A DNA stretch of 58,049 nt, from contig JAUNFZ010000006.1 in assembly GCA_030524785.1 (NCBI GenBank), positions 1 through 58,049 of the forward strand, in the 5' to 3' direction. Both the position numbers and the translations under genes were made by a program. The stretch is from Eubacteriales bacterium (GTDB lineage Bacteria; Bacillota; Clostridia; Lachnospirales; Lachnospiraceae). Positions 8,069-15,134 of this stretch are shown piece after piece (positions within the stretch are counted from its first letter, which is position 1; each line of letters begins with the position of its first letter). The notes beneath the pieces are model-generated. The model saw only the letters and a list, made by a program, of their open reading frames with translations, searched no databases and had not been told where the DNA came from.

Positions 8069-8737
8069 ATGAACGGCAAAACGGTGGAATCGCGGATTTA
8101 TGAGACGCCAAAAACGTATGACGCGGTGAAATGCCTGTGTTATGAGGCGATGGCTCTGGGGCTGAAATCAGTGCAGGTGTTTCCCTGTATGATTTCGCTC
8201 TGCAGGGAGGTGCTGAAGGACAGCGGCGTAGAAATCAACGCACTGATCAATTATCCCCACGGGGGTTTTCTGACGGAGCAGAAAATTGCGGAGGCCCAGG
8301 AAGCCGTGGAGCTTGGCGCTTCTGCGGTGGAAGTAATGAATAATACGAGAGCGGTAAAACGCCACGATTACGAATATGTATATCGGGAAATGGAGAGCAT
8401 GAAAAGGTCCCTTCCCTCTGATGTGACGGTGAAATTTATTATCGAGACAGAATATCTGACGGAGGAGGAAATGAAGGAGACGGCCAAAACGGCGGCAAAG
8501 GCAGGAATTGACTATCTCAGCACCTCTACGGGGCTGTACCATGCGCTGGACGCAAACAGAAATGATGTGGAGCTGACGGCTTCCCCGGAGGAGGTAAAGC
8601 TTTTAAAAGAGGCGTCTGAGGGTAAGGTAAAAATACAGGCTGTGGGATATATTTCGACTCCGGAAATTGCAGAAAGCCTTTTGGCGGCGGGAGCAGATAT
8701 GATTTCCACAGAATACGCTGCGGCAGTTATGAAATAG
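8069..8737 (+). CDS. DeoC-like protein 2, catalytic lysines missing
   Basis: A 222-residue DeoC-family barrel. At the three DERA positions it has Glu88 (AVEVMN) for Asp, Ser151 (DYLSTSTG) for the Schiff-base lysine and Gln190 (KIQAVGYIST) for the second lysine. Ordinary DERA chemistry through a Schiff base is therefore unlikely. It could be a pseudoenzyme that partners its neighbours, or a barrel turned to another reaction. The ATG at 8069 follows an excellent AAAGGAGGAG; a longer frame overlapping the previous gene is less likely. The gene is intact with good codon structure, so it is not decaying. Confidence 0.82.
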   Translation: MNGKTVESRIYETPKTYDAVKCLCYEAMALGLKSVQVFPCMISLCREVLKDSGVEINALINYPHGGFLTEQKIAEAQEAVELGASAVEVMNNTRAVKRHDYEYVYREMESMKRSLPSDVTVKFIIETEYLTEEEMKETAKTAAKAGIDYLSTSTGLYHALDANRNDVELTASPEEVKLLKEASEGKVKIQAVGYISTPEIAESLLAAGADMISTEYAAAVMK

Positions 8738-8752
8738 AAGGGAGTGTAAAAA

Positions 8753-9484
8753 ATGTACGATAAAGAGATGTATGAACGCGCCTGTCTGTCCCCGTTTCTT
8801 TCTTTTCTGCCCCAGGAGATTGTGGAAAAGGAAATAGAAGACGGTTTTCGTCACAATGTACGTTCTATCATTGTAGATCCCGATCAGGTATCTCTTTTGA
8901 AGGAACTGAAGAAAAAATACCCGGGATGTACGACAAGGCTTGGAATTACCGACGGCTATCCTTTCGGCGGACTCACCACAAAATCGAAGGTGCGCCAGGC
9001 GCTGTTTGCGGTGTCCGAAGGGCTGGATGAGATTGACGTTGGAATTAATATCAATGCACTGATGTCCGGCGACTGGGACGCAGTACGGGCAGATTTGAAG
9101 GCCGTGATCGACGCGGTGGACGGAAGGCTTAATATTGCACCGGTGAGCTGGCTGGTGCGCCTGTCTCTGGCAAACATTGACAGGCTGTGTGAGATGTATA
9201 TTGACCTTGGCCTTACCACACTGAAAACCAGCGCGGGACTTCACTTCGGAAATATGAAAGTGGAGCATGTGGATTATGTACATAAACATTATGGCGATAA
9301 ACTGGATATCGAGGTGGCCGGACGCTGCCGTACCAGAGAGACGGCGGAGGCTATGAGAGAAGCCGGAGCCAGCTATTTCCACATGAGCCAGTGGCGCCGA
9401 ATCTGCGGCGGAGAACAGGACTATGCCTTCGATTATGCAAAAAAAGTGGGGGCGTACAGTGAATATAAGGACAGAACAACCTGA
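8753..9484 (+). CDS. DeoC-like protein 3, one catalytic lysine replaced
   Basis: A 243-residue DeoC-family barrel. The Schiff-base lysine (Lys158 in TTLKTSAG) and Asp95 (EIDVGIN) remain, but the second lysine position is Glu187 (DIEVAGRCRT). The GITDGYPFGG segment corresponds to the phosphate-entry region of DERA. It is somewhat longer than classical DeoC. The ATG at 8753 follows AGGGAGTG. Its stop codon shares one base with the next start, so translation is probably coupled to the HAD gene. Some Schiff-base chemistry remains possible, with altered proton relay. Confidence 0.82.
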   Translation: MYDKEMYERACLSPFLSFLPQEIVEKEIEDGFRHNVRSIIVDPDQVSLLKELKKKYPGCTTRLGITDGYPFGGLTTKSKVRQALFAVSEGLDEIDVGININALMSGDWDAVRADLKAVIDAVDGRLNIAPVSWLVRLSLANIDRLCEMYIDLGLTTLKTSAGLHFGNMKVEHVDYVHKHYGDKLDIEVAGRCRTRETAEAMREAGASYFHMSQWRRICGGEQDYAFDYAKKVGAYSEYKDRTT

Positions 9485-10185
9485 TGGAGAGAAGGTATCA
9501 GCTGGTTTTATTTGATATGGACGGAACATTTATCGATTCGCGCCCTTTCCATGCCCGATTGTTTTTCGAATTTTTCAAAAAGTACTGGAAACCTGTTGAT
9601 TACGAGCGCTGCTACCGCGCAGTGGGAACGACGGTGAGAGAGCTGTTTGATCAGTGCGGGCTTCCCAAGGAGCACCAGGAAGCTTATTTTGACCTGCTGG
9701 ACGATTATTACAACAATGAGTGCACAGATCTGATTCCTATGACGAGAGCGTCGGAGGGGTTTTCCGAGCTTTTAAAATGGCTGCGCGGGCAGGGAGTAAA
9801 AACCGGCGTGGTGACAAATTCTCTGGACTGTGTTGTCAGAAAGATACTGAAATATCATGGCCTGTGGGATCTGTTTGACAATATTACGGGCGCGGATCGA
9901 AATTCAAAAGATAAAAAGGACCGGTGCAGAAAGATTCTTAACAGATATCAGATTTCTCCGGAGCATGTTTTATATGTTGGCGACACGGAGAGCGATTTGC
10001 TTCTGGCAAATGAAATGGGCTTTGACGCCTGCTTTGCAAAGACGCCGATCGCATGGTTTCAGGATGAGGAGTATATCAGAAAAGAATTGAAACCGGCCAT
10101 CACGGTGCAGTCCTATTTTGAGCTGAGAGATGTTTTGGAAAATACTGATCCATGCGTTTTCTCAGATGTTCAAATAAGTAAATGA
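9484..10185 (+). CDS. HAD-family hydrolase (phosphoglycolate phosphatase-like)
   Basis: A 233-residue HAD phosphatase. Motif I is LFDMDGTFIDS with the nucleophile and acid aspartates near residues 11 and 13, motif II is VVTNS, and motif IV is YVGDTESD. A helical cap lies between motifs I and II (subclass I). It would remove phosphate from a small sugar phosphate or phosphoglycolate-like product. It overlaps the third DeoC-like gene by one base (TGATG). Substrate unknown. In this setting it may recycle a phosphorylated side product or finish the pathway. Confidence 0.85.
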   Translation: MERRYQLVLFDMDGTFIDSRPFHARLFFEFFKKYWKPVDYERCYRAVGTTVRELFDQCGLPKEHQEAYFDLLDDYYNNECTDLIPMTRASEGFSELLKWLRGQGVKTGVVTNSLDCVVRKILKYHGLWDLFDNITGADRNSKDKKDRCRKILNRYQISPEHVLYVGDTESDLLLANEMGFDACFAKTPIAWFQDEEYIRKELKPAITVQSYFELRDVLENTDPCVFSDVQISK

Positions 10186-10196
10186 GGTGAATAATT

Positions 10197-11132
10197 ATGC
10201 TGAATGTACAGCCGGCGAAGAAGCCGACAATCTATTTTATCGGAGTGACTACGGGAAAATCGTCGATTATGCGGGTATTTCCCAAGTGGGCGCAGGCTCT
10301 GGGCCTGGATGCGGATATTAAAGGAATTGATTTTAAACCCCATTCTCCGGCAGAGGATTACCGGGAGGCGGTGGAGTTTATCAAAAACGATCCTCTGTCT
10401 CTGGGAGCGCTGGTGACGACCCACAAGATTGATCTTTATAACGCCTGCCGCGACCTGTTTGAATATCTCGATCCCTTTGCACAGAAGCTGGGAGAGATTT
10501 CAAGTATTTCTAAAAAAGAAGGGAAACTCTGCGGACACGCAAAGGATCCGATTTCCAGCGGTCTTGCTCTGGAGCGGTTTGTTCCACAAAATTACTGGAA
10601 AGATTATGACGGTGATGTGTTTCTGATGGGCGCCGGGGGAGCAGCTCTGGCGATGTCGCTCTATTTCGGACAGGAAAAAACGGGCGATGATATTCCGAAA
10701 AAGATAATTATTTCGAACAGGAGCGTTCCCCGTCTGGAATCTGCAAAAAAGATTTTAACAGGGCTGAATCCGGCGGTGAAATTTGAGTATATTCATACGC
10801 CCGCTCCGGAGGACAACGATCGTATTCTGGCAGGCTTAAAGCCCCACTCTCTGATTGTCAACGCCACGGGACTTGGCAAAGACGCTCCTGGTTCTCCCCT
10901 TACGGAGCAGGCAGAATTTCCAAAAGACAGCCTGGTGTGGGAGATCAATTACCGGGGAGAACTGGTATTTATGGATCAGGCTCAGGCGCAGGCGGAGGCA
11001 AAAAATCTTGTCATCGAGGACGGCTGGATTTATTTCATCCATGGATGGACGCAGGTAGTGGCGGAGGTATTTCATATCGACGACATCGCGTCGAAGATTA
11101 CCATGCTCAGCGAGGTGGCCAGAAACGCATAG
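10197..11132 (+). CDS. Shikimate dehydrogenase-like NAD(P)-dependent oxidoreductase
   Basis: A 311-residue protein with the two-domain layout of shikimate/quinate dehydrogenases. The N-terminal substrate domain contains ALVTTHK (the catalytic lysine motif, normally VTxPxK). The Rossmann domain has the dinucleotide loop FLMGAGGAALAM, then NATGLGKDAPGSP. The serine-rich shikimate-binding start is changed to GVTTGKSSIMR, and no other aromatic-pathway genes are nearby. A role in oxidising a sugar phosphate or sugar acid in this operon is therefore more likely than in aromatic amino acid synthesis (inference). ATG at 10197 with GAGGTG upstream. Confidence 0.75.
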   Translation: MLNVQPAKKPTIYFIGVTTGKSSIMRVFPKWAQALGLDADIKGIDFKPHSPAEDYREAVEFIKNDPLSLGALVTTHKIDLYNACRDLFEYLDPFAQKLGEISSISKKEGKLCGHAKDPISSGLALERFVPQNYWKDYDGDVFLMGAGGAALAMSLYFGQEKTGDDIPKKIIISNRSVPRLESAKKILTGLNPAVKFEYIHTPAPEDNDRILAGLKPHSLIVNATGLGKDAPGSPLTEQAEFPKDSLVWEINYRGELVFMDQAQAQAEAKNLVIEDGWIYFIHGWTQVVAEVFHIDDIASKITMLSEVARNA

Positions 11133-11152
11133 CATGGCGTATGACGTGCGCC

Positions 11153-11280
11153 GGGACGGCGGCATACAGGAGGACAACACAGAAGGCGCACGCCGGAATG
11201 GCGGCCACACAGAGAGACAGTGTAGAAAATGCGCGACAGGACGGCAGACACACAGCGGGACACGGCGAAAGTCCCGGACA
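11153..11280 (+). repeat. Three imperfect 42-44 base tandem repeats between genes
   Basis: Units start at 11153, 11195 and 11239. Each opens with GGA(C/A)(T)GGC(G/A)G, then a CACACAG-like run and a GGGACA/GAGACA box. They fill the gap between the oxidoreductase and the phosphoglucose isomerase, just before the AGGGAGGAAAAT ribosome binding site. They may be an expanded leader or a translated low-complexity stretch; no function is known to me. Confidence 0.55.
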
Positions 11281-11291
11281 GGGAGGAAAAT

Positions 11292-11867
11292 ATGAATCAG
11301 TTTGACTGGGATCACAGTTTTTTATGCGACTTTGATTTAAAAAAAGGCTTTTCCCAAAAAGCGGAAACGACGAAGCGGTATCTTTCTCAGATGAAGGATA
11401 TGTATTATGACACCGAAGCTGCCGGAAAGATTCTGGAACAGGAGGATCCGCTGATCTATGAATTTTATGAACTGGGCTGTCCCGAGCGGGCAGGAGACCT
11501 GGCCTTTGGAACAACCATTCTCTATCCCGGAAAAGTGGGCGGAGAGTACTATATGACAAAGGGCCATTTCCACACGCAGCTTGAAACGGCGGAGGTTTAC
11601 TACACGCTGAGCGGGCAGGGGTATATGGTGATGGAAAACCCCGAGGGAGATACAGTAGAGATGCCATTGGCACCGAATCAGGCGGTTTACGTGCCGAGGA
11701 GATACGCTCACCGTACAGTAAATACGGGAAATGAGCCTCTGGTGGTGTTTTTTACCTTCGCGGCGGACGCAGGGCATGATTACGGTACGATTGAGACGAA
11801 GGGATACCATAAAATGGTGGTGGAAAAAGACGGAAAACCTGTCATCGTACCAAACCCGAAGTGGTAA
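11292..11867 (+). CDS. Cupin-type glucose-6-phosphate isomerase
   Basis: A 191-residue cupin matching the archaeal-type phosphoglucose isomerase family. TKGHFHTQLETAEVYYTLSG carries the histidines and glutamate of the metal site, followed by YVPRRYAHRTVNTG with the last histidine. It interconverts aldose and ketose 6-phosphates using a divalent metal. The ATG at 11292 follows GGGAGGAAAAT; an upstream in-frame ATG runs through the repeat region and is unlikely. A dedicated isomerase here implies a hexose or analogous sugar phosphate in the pathway. Confidence 0.85.
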   Translation: MNQFDWDHSFLCDFDLKKGFSQKAETTKRYLSQMKDMYYDTEAAGKILEQEDPLIYEFYELGCPERAGDLAFGTTILYPGKVGGEYYMTKGHFHTQLETAEVYYTLSGQGYMVMENPEGDTVEMPLAPNQAVYVPRRYAHRTVNTGNEPLVVFFTFAADAGHDYGTIETKGYHKMVVEKDGKPVIVPNPKW

Positions 11868-11870
11868 ATT

Positions 11871-12830
11871 ATGGAAAAGAGAATACGGACGGTGCTGGGG
11901 GATATCCGGCCGGAGGAATTGGGATTTACCCAGTGCCATGAACATCTGCTGATACGAATGGGAAAGTCGTATGAAATCAATCCGGCGCTTTTTATGGAGG
12001 ATCCCGGGAAATCAGCCCGGGAGCTCTGGGAATACAGGCAGGCAGGGGGAACGGCAGTCGTGGATGCCCAGCCGGTGGGCTGCAGCCGGGATTCGGAAAA
12101 TCTTGTAAAAATTGCAAGAAAGACAGGCGTTCATGTGATTGCTTCCACGGGGTTTCACAAACTGCAGTTTTATGGAAAAAATCATTGGATTTATACGATG
12201 TCCGGACAGAATTTGTCGGAAGTGTTTGTAAACGAACTGCTCGGCGGCATGTATACGGACACCGACAGAGAATGGAATCCACAGCAGCAGGAAGTAAAGG
12301 CGGGAATTGTAAAAACAGCTCTTGACGCCTGCAATCTGACGGAGGATTACAGGAGGCTTTTTGCAGCCGCCGCAAGAGCTCAGAAAAAGACAGGGGCGCC
12401 GATGATGGTGCATATTGAGGCCGGAAGCTCTCCGGAAATCCTGGCGGACTTTCTTTTGGAACAGGGCGTAAAACCTGAGCGCGTGTATTTCTGCCACATG
12501 GACCGGGCGTGCAGAGAAAAAAAGACGTTTTTTCAGATACTGGAGGCGGGGATTTCTCTTGAGTTTGATACGATAGGGCGTTTCAAATATCATGACGACA
12601 AAGAGGAGATCCGGCTGATAAAAGAAATTCTGGAACAGGGCTATGAGGAGCAGCTTTTATTTTCTCTGGATACCACCCGGGAACGGTTAAAGGCTTATAC
12701 GCCGGGCGGCGTCGGACTGACGTATATTTTAAAAACCTTTCTGCCGGCGATGGGGGAAGCCGGGATTACCGGGGAACAGATAGAAAAAATTTCTGTAAAA
12801 AATCCCCGCAGAATTTTATCCTGGCAGTAA
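11871..12830 (+). CDS. Phosphotriesterase-family hydrolase (probable sugar-phosphate lactonase)
   Basis: A 319-residue amidohydrolase-fold enzyme of the phosphotriesterase group. Metal ligands are visible in order: the HxH of CHEHLL (near residue 22), the bridging Lys in AGIVKTA, His in MMVHIEAG, His in YFCHMDRA and Asp in FSLDTTR. Close relatives in other bacteria hydrolyse phosphorylated furanose lactones. Next to a dehydrogenase-like protein and a KDPG-type aldolase, lactonase action on an oxidised sugar phosphate is the natural reading, but this is inference. It starts three bases after the isomerase stop, so expression is surely joint. Confidence 0.82.
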   Translation: MEKRIRTVLGDIRPEELGFTQCHEHLLIRMGKSYEINPALFMEDPGKSARELWEYRQAGGTAVVDAQPVGCSRDSENLVKIARKTGVHVIASTGFHKLQFYGKNHWIYTMSGQNLSEVFVNELLGGMYTDTDREWNPQQQEVKAGIVKTALDACNLTEDYRRLFAAAARAQKKTGAPMMVHIEAGSSPEILADFLLEQGVKPERVYFCHMDRACREKKTFFQILEAGISLEFDTIGRFKYHDDKEEIRLIKEILEQGYEEQLLFSLDTTRERLKAYTPGGVGLTYILKTFLPAMGEAGITGEQIEKISVKNPRRILSWQ

Positions 12831-12855
12831 TTTCTGCAAAAAGGAGAGATGAGTA

Positions 12856-13482
12856 ATGGATATTAATAAAAAAATTGAAGAATTAAAAATCGTTCCGGTA
12901 GTTGTTCTGCAGGAGGAAAAGGACGCACTGCCGCTGGGAAAGGCACTGATCGACGGCGGCCTGCCGGTAGCGGAAGTAACGTTCAGGACGGCTGCGGCGG
13001 AAGGCTCTATTCGGGCTATGGCGAAGGAATATCCCGAAATGCTTGTGGGTGCCGGCACGGTAACAAATGTAGAGCAGGCTAAGAAAGCGGTGGCCGCCGG
13101 GGCCAAATTTCTGGTGACGCCCGGGTTCTCCAGGACTGTCACAGAATATGCGGTAAAATATGGTATTCCGATTTTCCCCGGGGTCTGCACTCCCACGGAG
13201 CTGATGTTCCTGCTGGAGTATGGATTGACGGTAGCAAAATTCTTTCCGGCAGCTCAGTACGGCGGCCTGGATACCATTAAGGCGCTGTCGGCGCCGTTTC
13301 CGGGAATACGTTTTATGCCCACCGGAGGAATCAACGCCGGAAATATCGGGGAATATCTGAAAAATCCCAAAATTATTGCCTGCGGCGGAAGCTGGATGGT
13401 GAAGGGCGATCTGATTGCGGCAGGGAAATTTGACGAGATCCGGCGTTTGACTGCAGAGGCAGTTAAACTGGCAAAAGCATGA
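12856..13482 (+). CDS. 2-keto-3-deoxy-6-phosphogluconate-type aldolase
   Basis: A 208-residue class I aldolase of the KDPG/KHG family, a trimeric TIM barrel. Glu40 (VAEVTFRT) is the catalytic base and Lys128 (VAKFFPA) the Schiff-base lysine; TPGFSRTV and PTGGIN bind the phosphate. It would split a 2-keto-3-deoxy sugar-acid phosphate to pyruvate and an aldehyde phosphate. No dehydratase of the EDD/IlvD type lies in the operon, so the step before it is missing or supplied by an unexpected enzyme. ATG at 12856 after AAAGGAGAGATG. Confidence 0.9.
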   Translation: MDINKKIEELKIVPVVVLQEEKDALPLGKALIDGGLPVAEVTFRTAAAEGSIRAMAKEYPEMLVGAGTVTNVEQAKKAVAAGAKFLVTPGFSRTVTEYAVKYGIPIFPGVCTPTELMFLLEYGLTVAKFFPAAQYGGLDTIKALSAPFPGIRFMPTGGINAGNIGEYLKNPKIIACGGSWMVKGDLIAAGKFDEIRRLTAEAVKLAKA

Positions 13483-13495
13483 AAAGGAATGGGAT

Positions 13496-14452
13496 ATGAT
13501 GGGATATAATGTACTGGTGACCGCCAGATCCTTTGGAACTGCCGATGGAAAGGCGCAGGAGCTTTTGGAGGCTGCGGGATGCCGCGTAAAAAAACTGACG
13601 GCCGCAGAAGGGCCTGTGACAGAACAACTGAAAAAGGAACTGCCGGAGGCCGACGCGGTGATCGCGGGGTTGGAAAGCTATGATAAGGAGCTCCTGGAAA
13701 GCGCAGGAAAGCTGAAAGTGATTTCCAGGTACGGCGTAGGCTATGATAATGTGGACGTAAAGGAAGCCGCAGATCACGGGATTGCAGTGACAATCACCCC
13801 GGGAGCAAACGGGGACTCTGTGGCGGATCTGGCAGTGGCTCTTATGCTGAGCTGCGCAAGAAATATTAATGTGATGGATAACGGCATCAAAGGGAAAAAT
13901 CAGGTGCGTCCCGCAGGCATTGAGCTGTGGGAAAAGACTCTGGGGATAATCGGCGCGGGGCGCATCGGAAAAGGAGTGGCGAAGCGCTGCACCGGATTTA
14001 ATATGAAAATTCTTTGTTTTGATCAGTATGAGGACAAAGAATTTGCAAGGGAATGTGGGGCAAGATACGTAGATCTGGATACTCTGATCTGCGAGTCAGA
14101 TTTTATCACCATACATTCGCCTCTGACCCCGGAAACAAAAAATATGATTTCCACAGAACAGTTTCGGAAAATGAAAAAGGATGCTGTGCTGATTAATACA
14201 GCCAGAGGCGGAATTGTAGATGAAAATGCTCTGTACGAGGCTTTGAAGTCGGGGGAGATCCGGGGAGCAGGGCTGGATGCAACAATGGCGGAACCGCCTT
14301 ATGAGAGCCCGCTCTGTACATTGCCCAACTGTATTCTGACGCCCCATGCGGGTGCCGCCACGAAGGAAGCCAGCAGCAAGATGAGCTATATGGCTGCGCA
14401 GAATGTGCTGGATGTCCTGACGCAGGGAACATGTAAATTTGCTGTCACGTAA
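13496..14452 (+). CDS. D-isomer 2-hydroxyacid dehydrogenase (phosphoglycerate dehydrogenase-like)
   Basis: A 318-residue NAD-dependent dehydrogenase. The dinucleotide loop is GIIGAGRIGKGV, the catalytic arginine is in NTARGGIVDE, and the catalytic histidine is in TPHAGAAT. ISRYGVGYDNVD matches the phosphoglycerate-dehydrogenase subgroup. No C-terminal ACT regulatory domain is present, so it is the short catabolic form rather than SerA. It could reduce or oxidise a 2-keto acid formed by the aldolase. Two adjacent ATGs (13496, 13499) are possible starts. Last gene of the operon, followed by a GC-rich hairpin. Confidence 0.87.
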   Translation: MMGYNVLVTARSFGTADGKAQELLEAAGCRVKKLTAAEGPVTEQLKKELPEADAVIAGLESYDKELLESAGKLKVISRYGVGYDNVDVKEAADHGIAVTITPGANGDSVADLAVALMLSCARNINVMDNGIKGKNQVRPAGIELWEKTLGIIGAGRIGKGVAKRCTGFNMKILCFDQYEDKEFARECGARYVDLDTLICESDFITIHSPLTPETKNMISTEQFRKMKKDAVLINTARGGIVDENALYEALKSGEIRGAGLDATMAEPPYESPLCTLPNCILTPHAGAATKEASSKMSYMAAQNVLDVLTQGTCKFAVT

Positions 14453-14475
14453 TACCTCTTTTACCTTATAGAACT

Positions 14476-14503
14476 GCCCGGGCCATAAGAAAACGGCCCG
14501 GGC
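14476..14503 (+). terminator. Terminator-like hairpin at the end of island 1
   Basis: GCCCGGGCC pairs with GGCCCGGGC across a ten-base loop 23 bases after the last stop. Only a short T stretch (GGTTTC) follows, so efficiency may be modest. Confidence 0.65.
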
Positions 14504-14584
14504 GGTTTCATGACGGTCAGGCAGGCATCGTTTTAATAAAATATTAAGATAAAAAATAAAAGTTCACTATAATCGGTATATGAC

Positions 14585-14613
14585 TTGACCTGAAGAACGG
14601 GATATGCTATTCT
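14585..14613 (+). promoter_or_regulatory. Promoter of the antitoxin RNA
   Basis: TTGACC (14585-14590), 17-base spacer, TATTCT (14608-14613). It points toward and against the toxin gene and would start RNA near 14620. No such promoter remains beside toxin copy 1 in the window. Confidence 0.7.
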
Positions 14614-14619
14614 ACAGAA

Positions 14620-14718
14620 AAGGGAAAGCCAGAGAAGCGGCCTACCCTTAAAGTAATTGACTGTTACTTATGAACAGCCGTCAACTATTTGCGGTAGTTG
14701 GCGGCTATTTTCGTTTTT
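14620..14718 (+). ncRNA. Putative antisense antitoxin RNA of the type I system
   Basis: About 100 bases from the promoter at 14585 to the hairpin and T-run ending at 14718. It overlaps the last codons and 3' region of the toxin message on the other strand, the geometry of known type I antitoxins such as RatA. A second small hairpin (AAGTAA/TTACTT, about 14651-14669) could serve as a pairing loop. Boundaries are inferred from promoter and terminator only. Confidence 0.6.
14676..14718 (+). terminator. Antitoxin terminator overlapping the toxin stop
   Basis: AGCCGTCAACTA pairs with TAGTTGGCGGCT around a seven-base loop, then ATTTTCGTTTTT. The same stem in reverse lies at the 3' end of the toxin message. 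In copy 1 the left arm is replaced by the insertion sequence end. Confidence 0.8.
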
Positions 14719-14882
14719 CCCTGAAGATCTGATAACACAGACCGACAAGGGCAACAATGAAGATACTTATCTGAAAAAAGTCAGAATATGTAACGTACAT
14801 TGGCAGCCCTCCTTTCTGTTTGTCCGGAGGGGTCGCCCTCCGTATAAAGACAGAGGGTAGAGCCGCCTTTGCTCTCTGGTTT
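14695..14882. repeat. 188-bp direct repeat, copy 2 (toxin cassette)
   Basis: Identical to 65-252 and in the same orientation, 14,630 bases away. Recombination between the copies would remove the whole DeoR-controlled island and leave one toxin copy. Confidence 0.95.
14705..14800 (-). CDS. Holin-like type I toxin, copy 2
   Basis: The same 31-residue peptide as at 75-170: one membrane helix, basic C-terminus, start ATG at 14800 set by AAGGAGG. Unlike copy 1 it keeps a full antisense unit (promoter 14585, RNA to 14718) and a better promoter (TTGATA-17-TATACT at 14922-14894). Its leader of about 85 bases has GGAGGG/CCCCTCC arms that could hide or expose the ribosome binding site. Expected to insert in and depolarise the membrane if overproduced (family knowledge). 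Confidence 0.78.
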   Translation of the reverse strand: MYVTYSDFFQISIFIVALVGLCYQIFREKRK

Positions 14883-14893
14883 TCCGTACCGGG

Positions 14894-14922
14894 AGTATAA
14901 CATATTCGTCATGAAATATCAA
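14894..14922 (-). promoter_or_regulatory. Promoter of toxin copy 2
   Basis: Minus-strand TTGATA (14917-14922), 17-base spacer, TATACT (14894-14899). It lies back to back with the Tad operon promoter 33 bases away, so the two transcripts diverge. Confidence 0.78.
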
Positions 14923-14954
14923 TACAACTTTTGAAAAAATAAATTCGCATACTA

Positions 14955-14983
14955 TTGACAAATAATCTTATATCATATATAAT
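14955..14983 (+). promoter_or_regulatory. Promoter of Tad operon part 1
   Basis: TTGACA (14955-14960), 17-base spacer, TATAAT (14978-14983): perfect consensus. ATACTATTGACA and TATATAAT...ACTA...TTTCTGAAAT around it recur at the Flp pilin promoter (53688-53716). It leaves a leader of about 145 bases to the ATG at 15135, in which I see no recognisable riboswitch. Confidence 0.85.
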
Positions 14984-15134
14984 TTAACTACTTTCTGAAA
15001 TATCTGTCGTTCGACAATAAATTCCAGGGAACAAAAAAACAGACATGCAAATGTTACAGCTCAGTTTTGATGCCGTGCTGGCCGTATATTATCGGCAGAA
15101 TGGGCGGAAAAATATCGTAATATAGAGGAGGTCT

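Noticed and set aside
8069-8737. Second DeoC-like gene as a pseudogene
   Set aside because: Despite missing catalytic residues, the frame is full-length, has the best ribosome binding site of the three and no frameshift, so it is more likely a functional altered protein.
14990-15134. Possible c-di-GMP or other riboswitch in the leaders of the two Tad operons (also 53723-53883)
   Set aside because: I could not find the conserved core of any riboswitch class I know; only short local stems are present.
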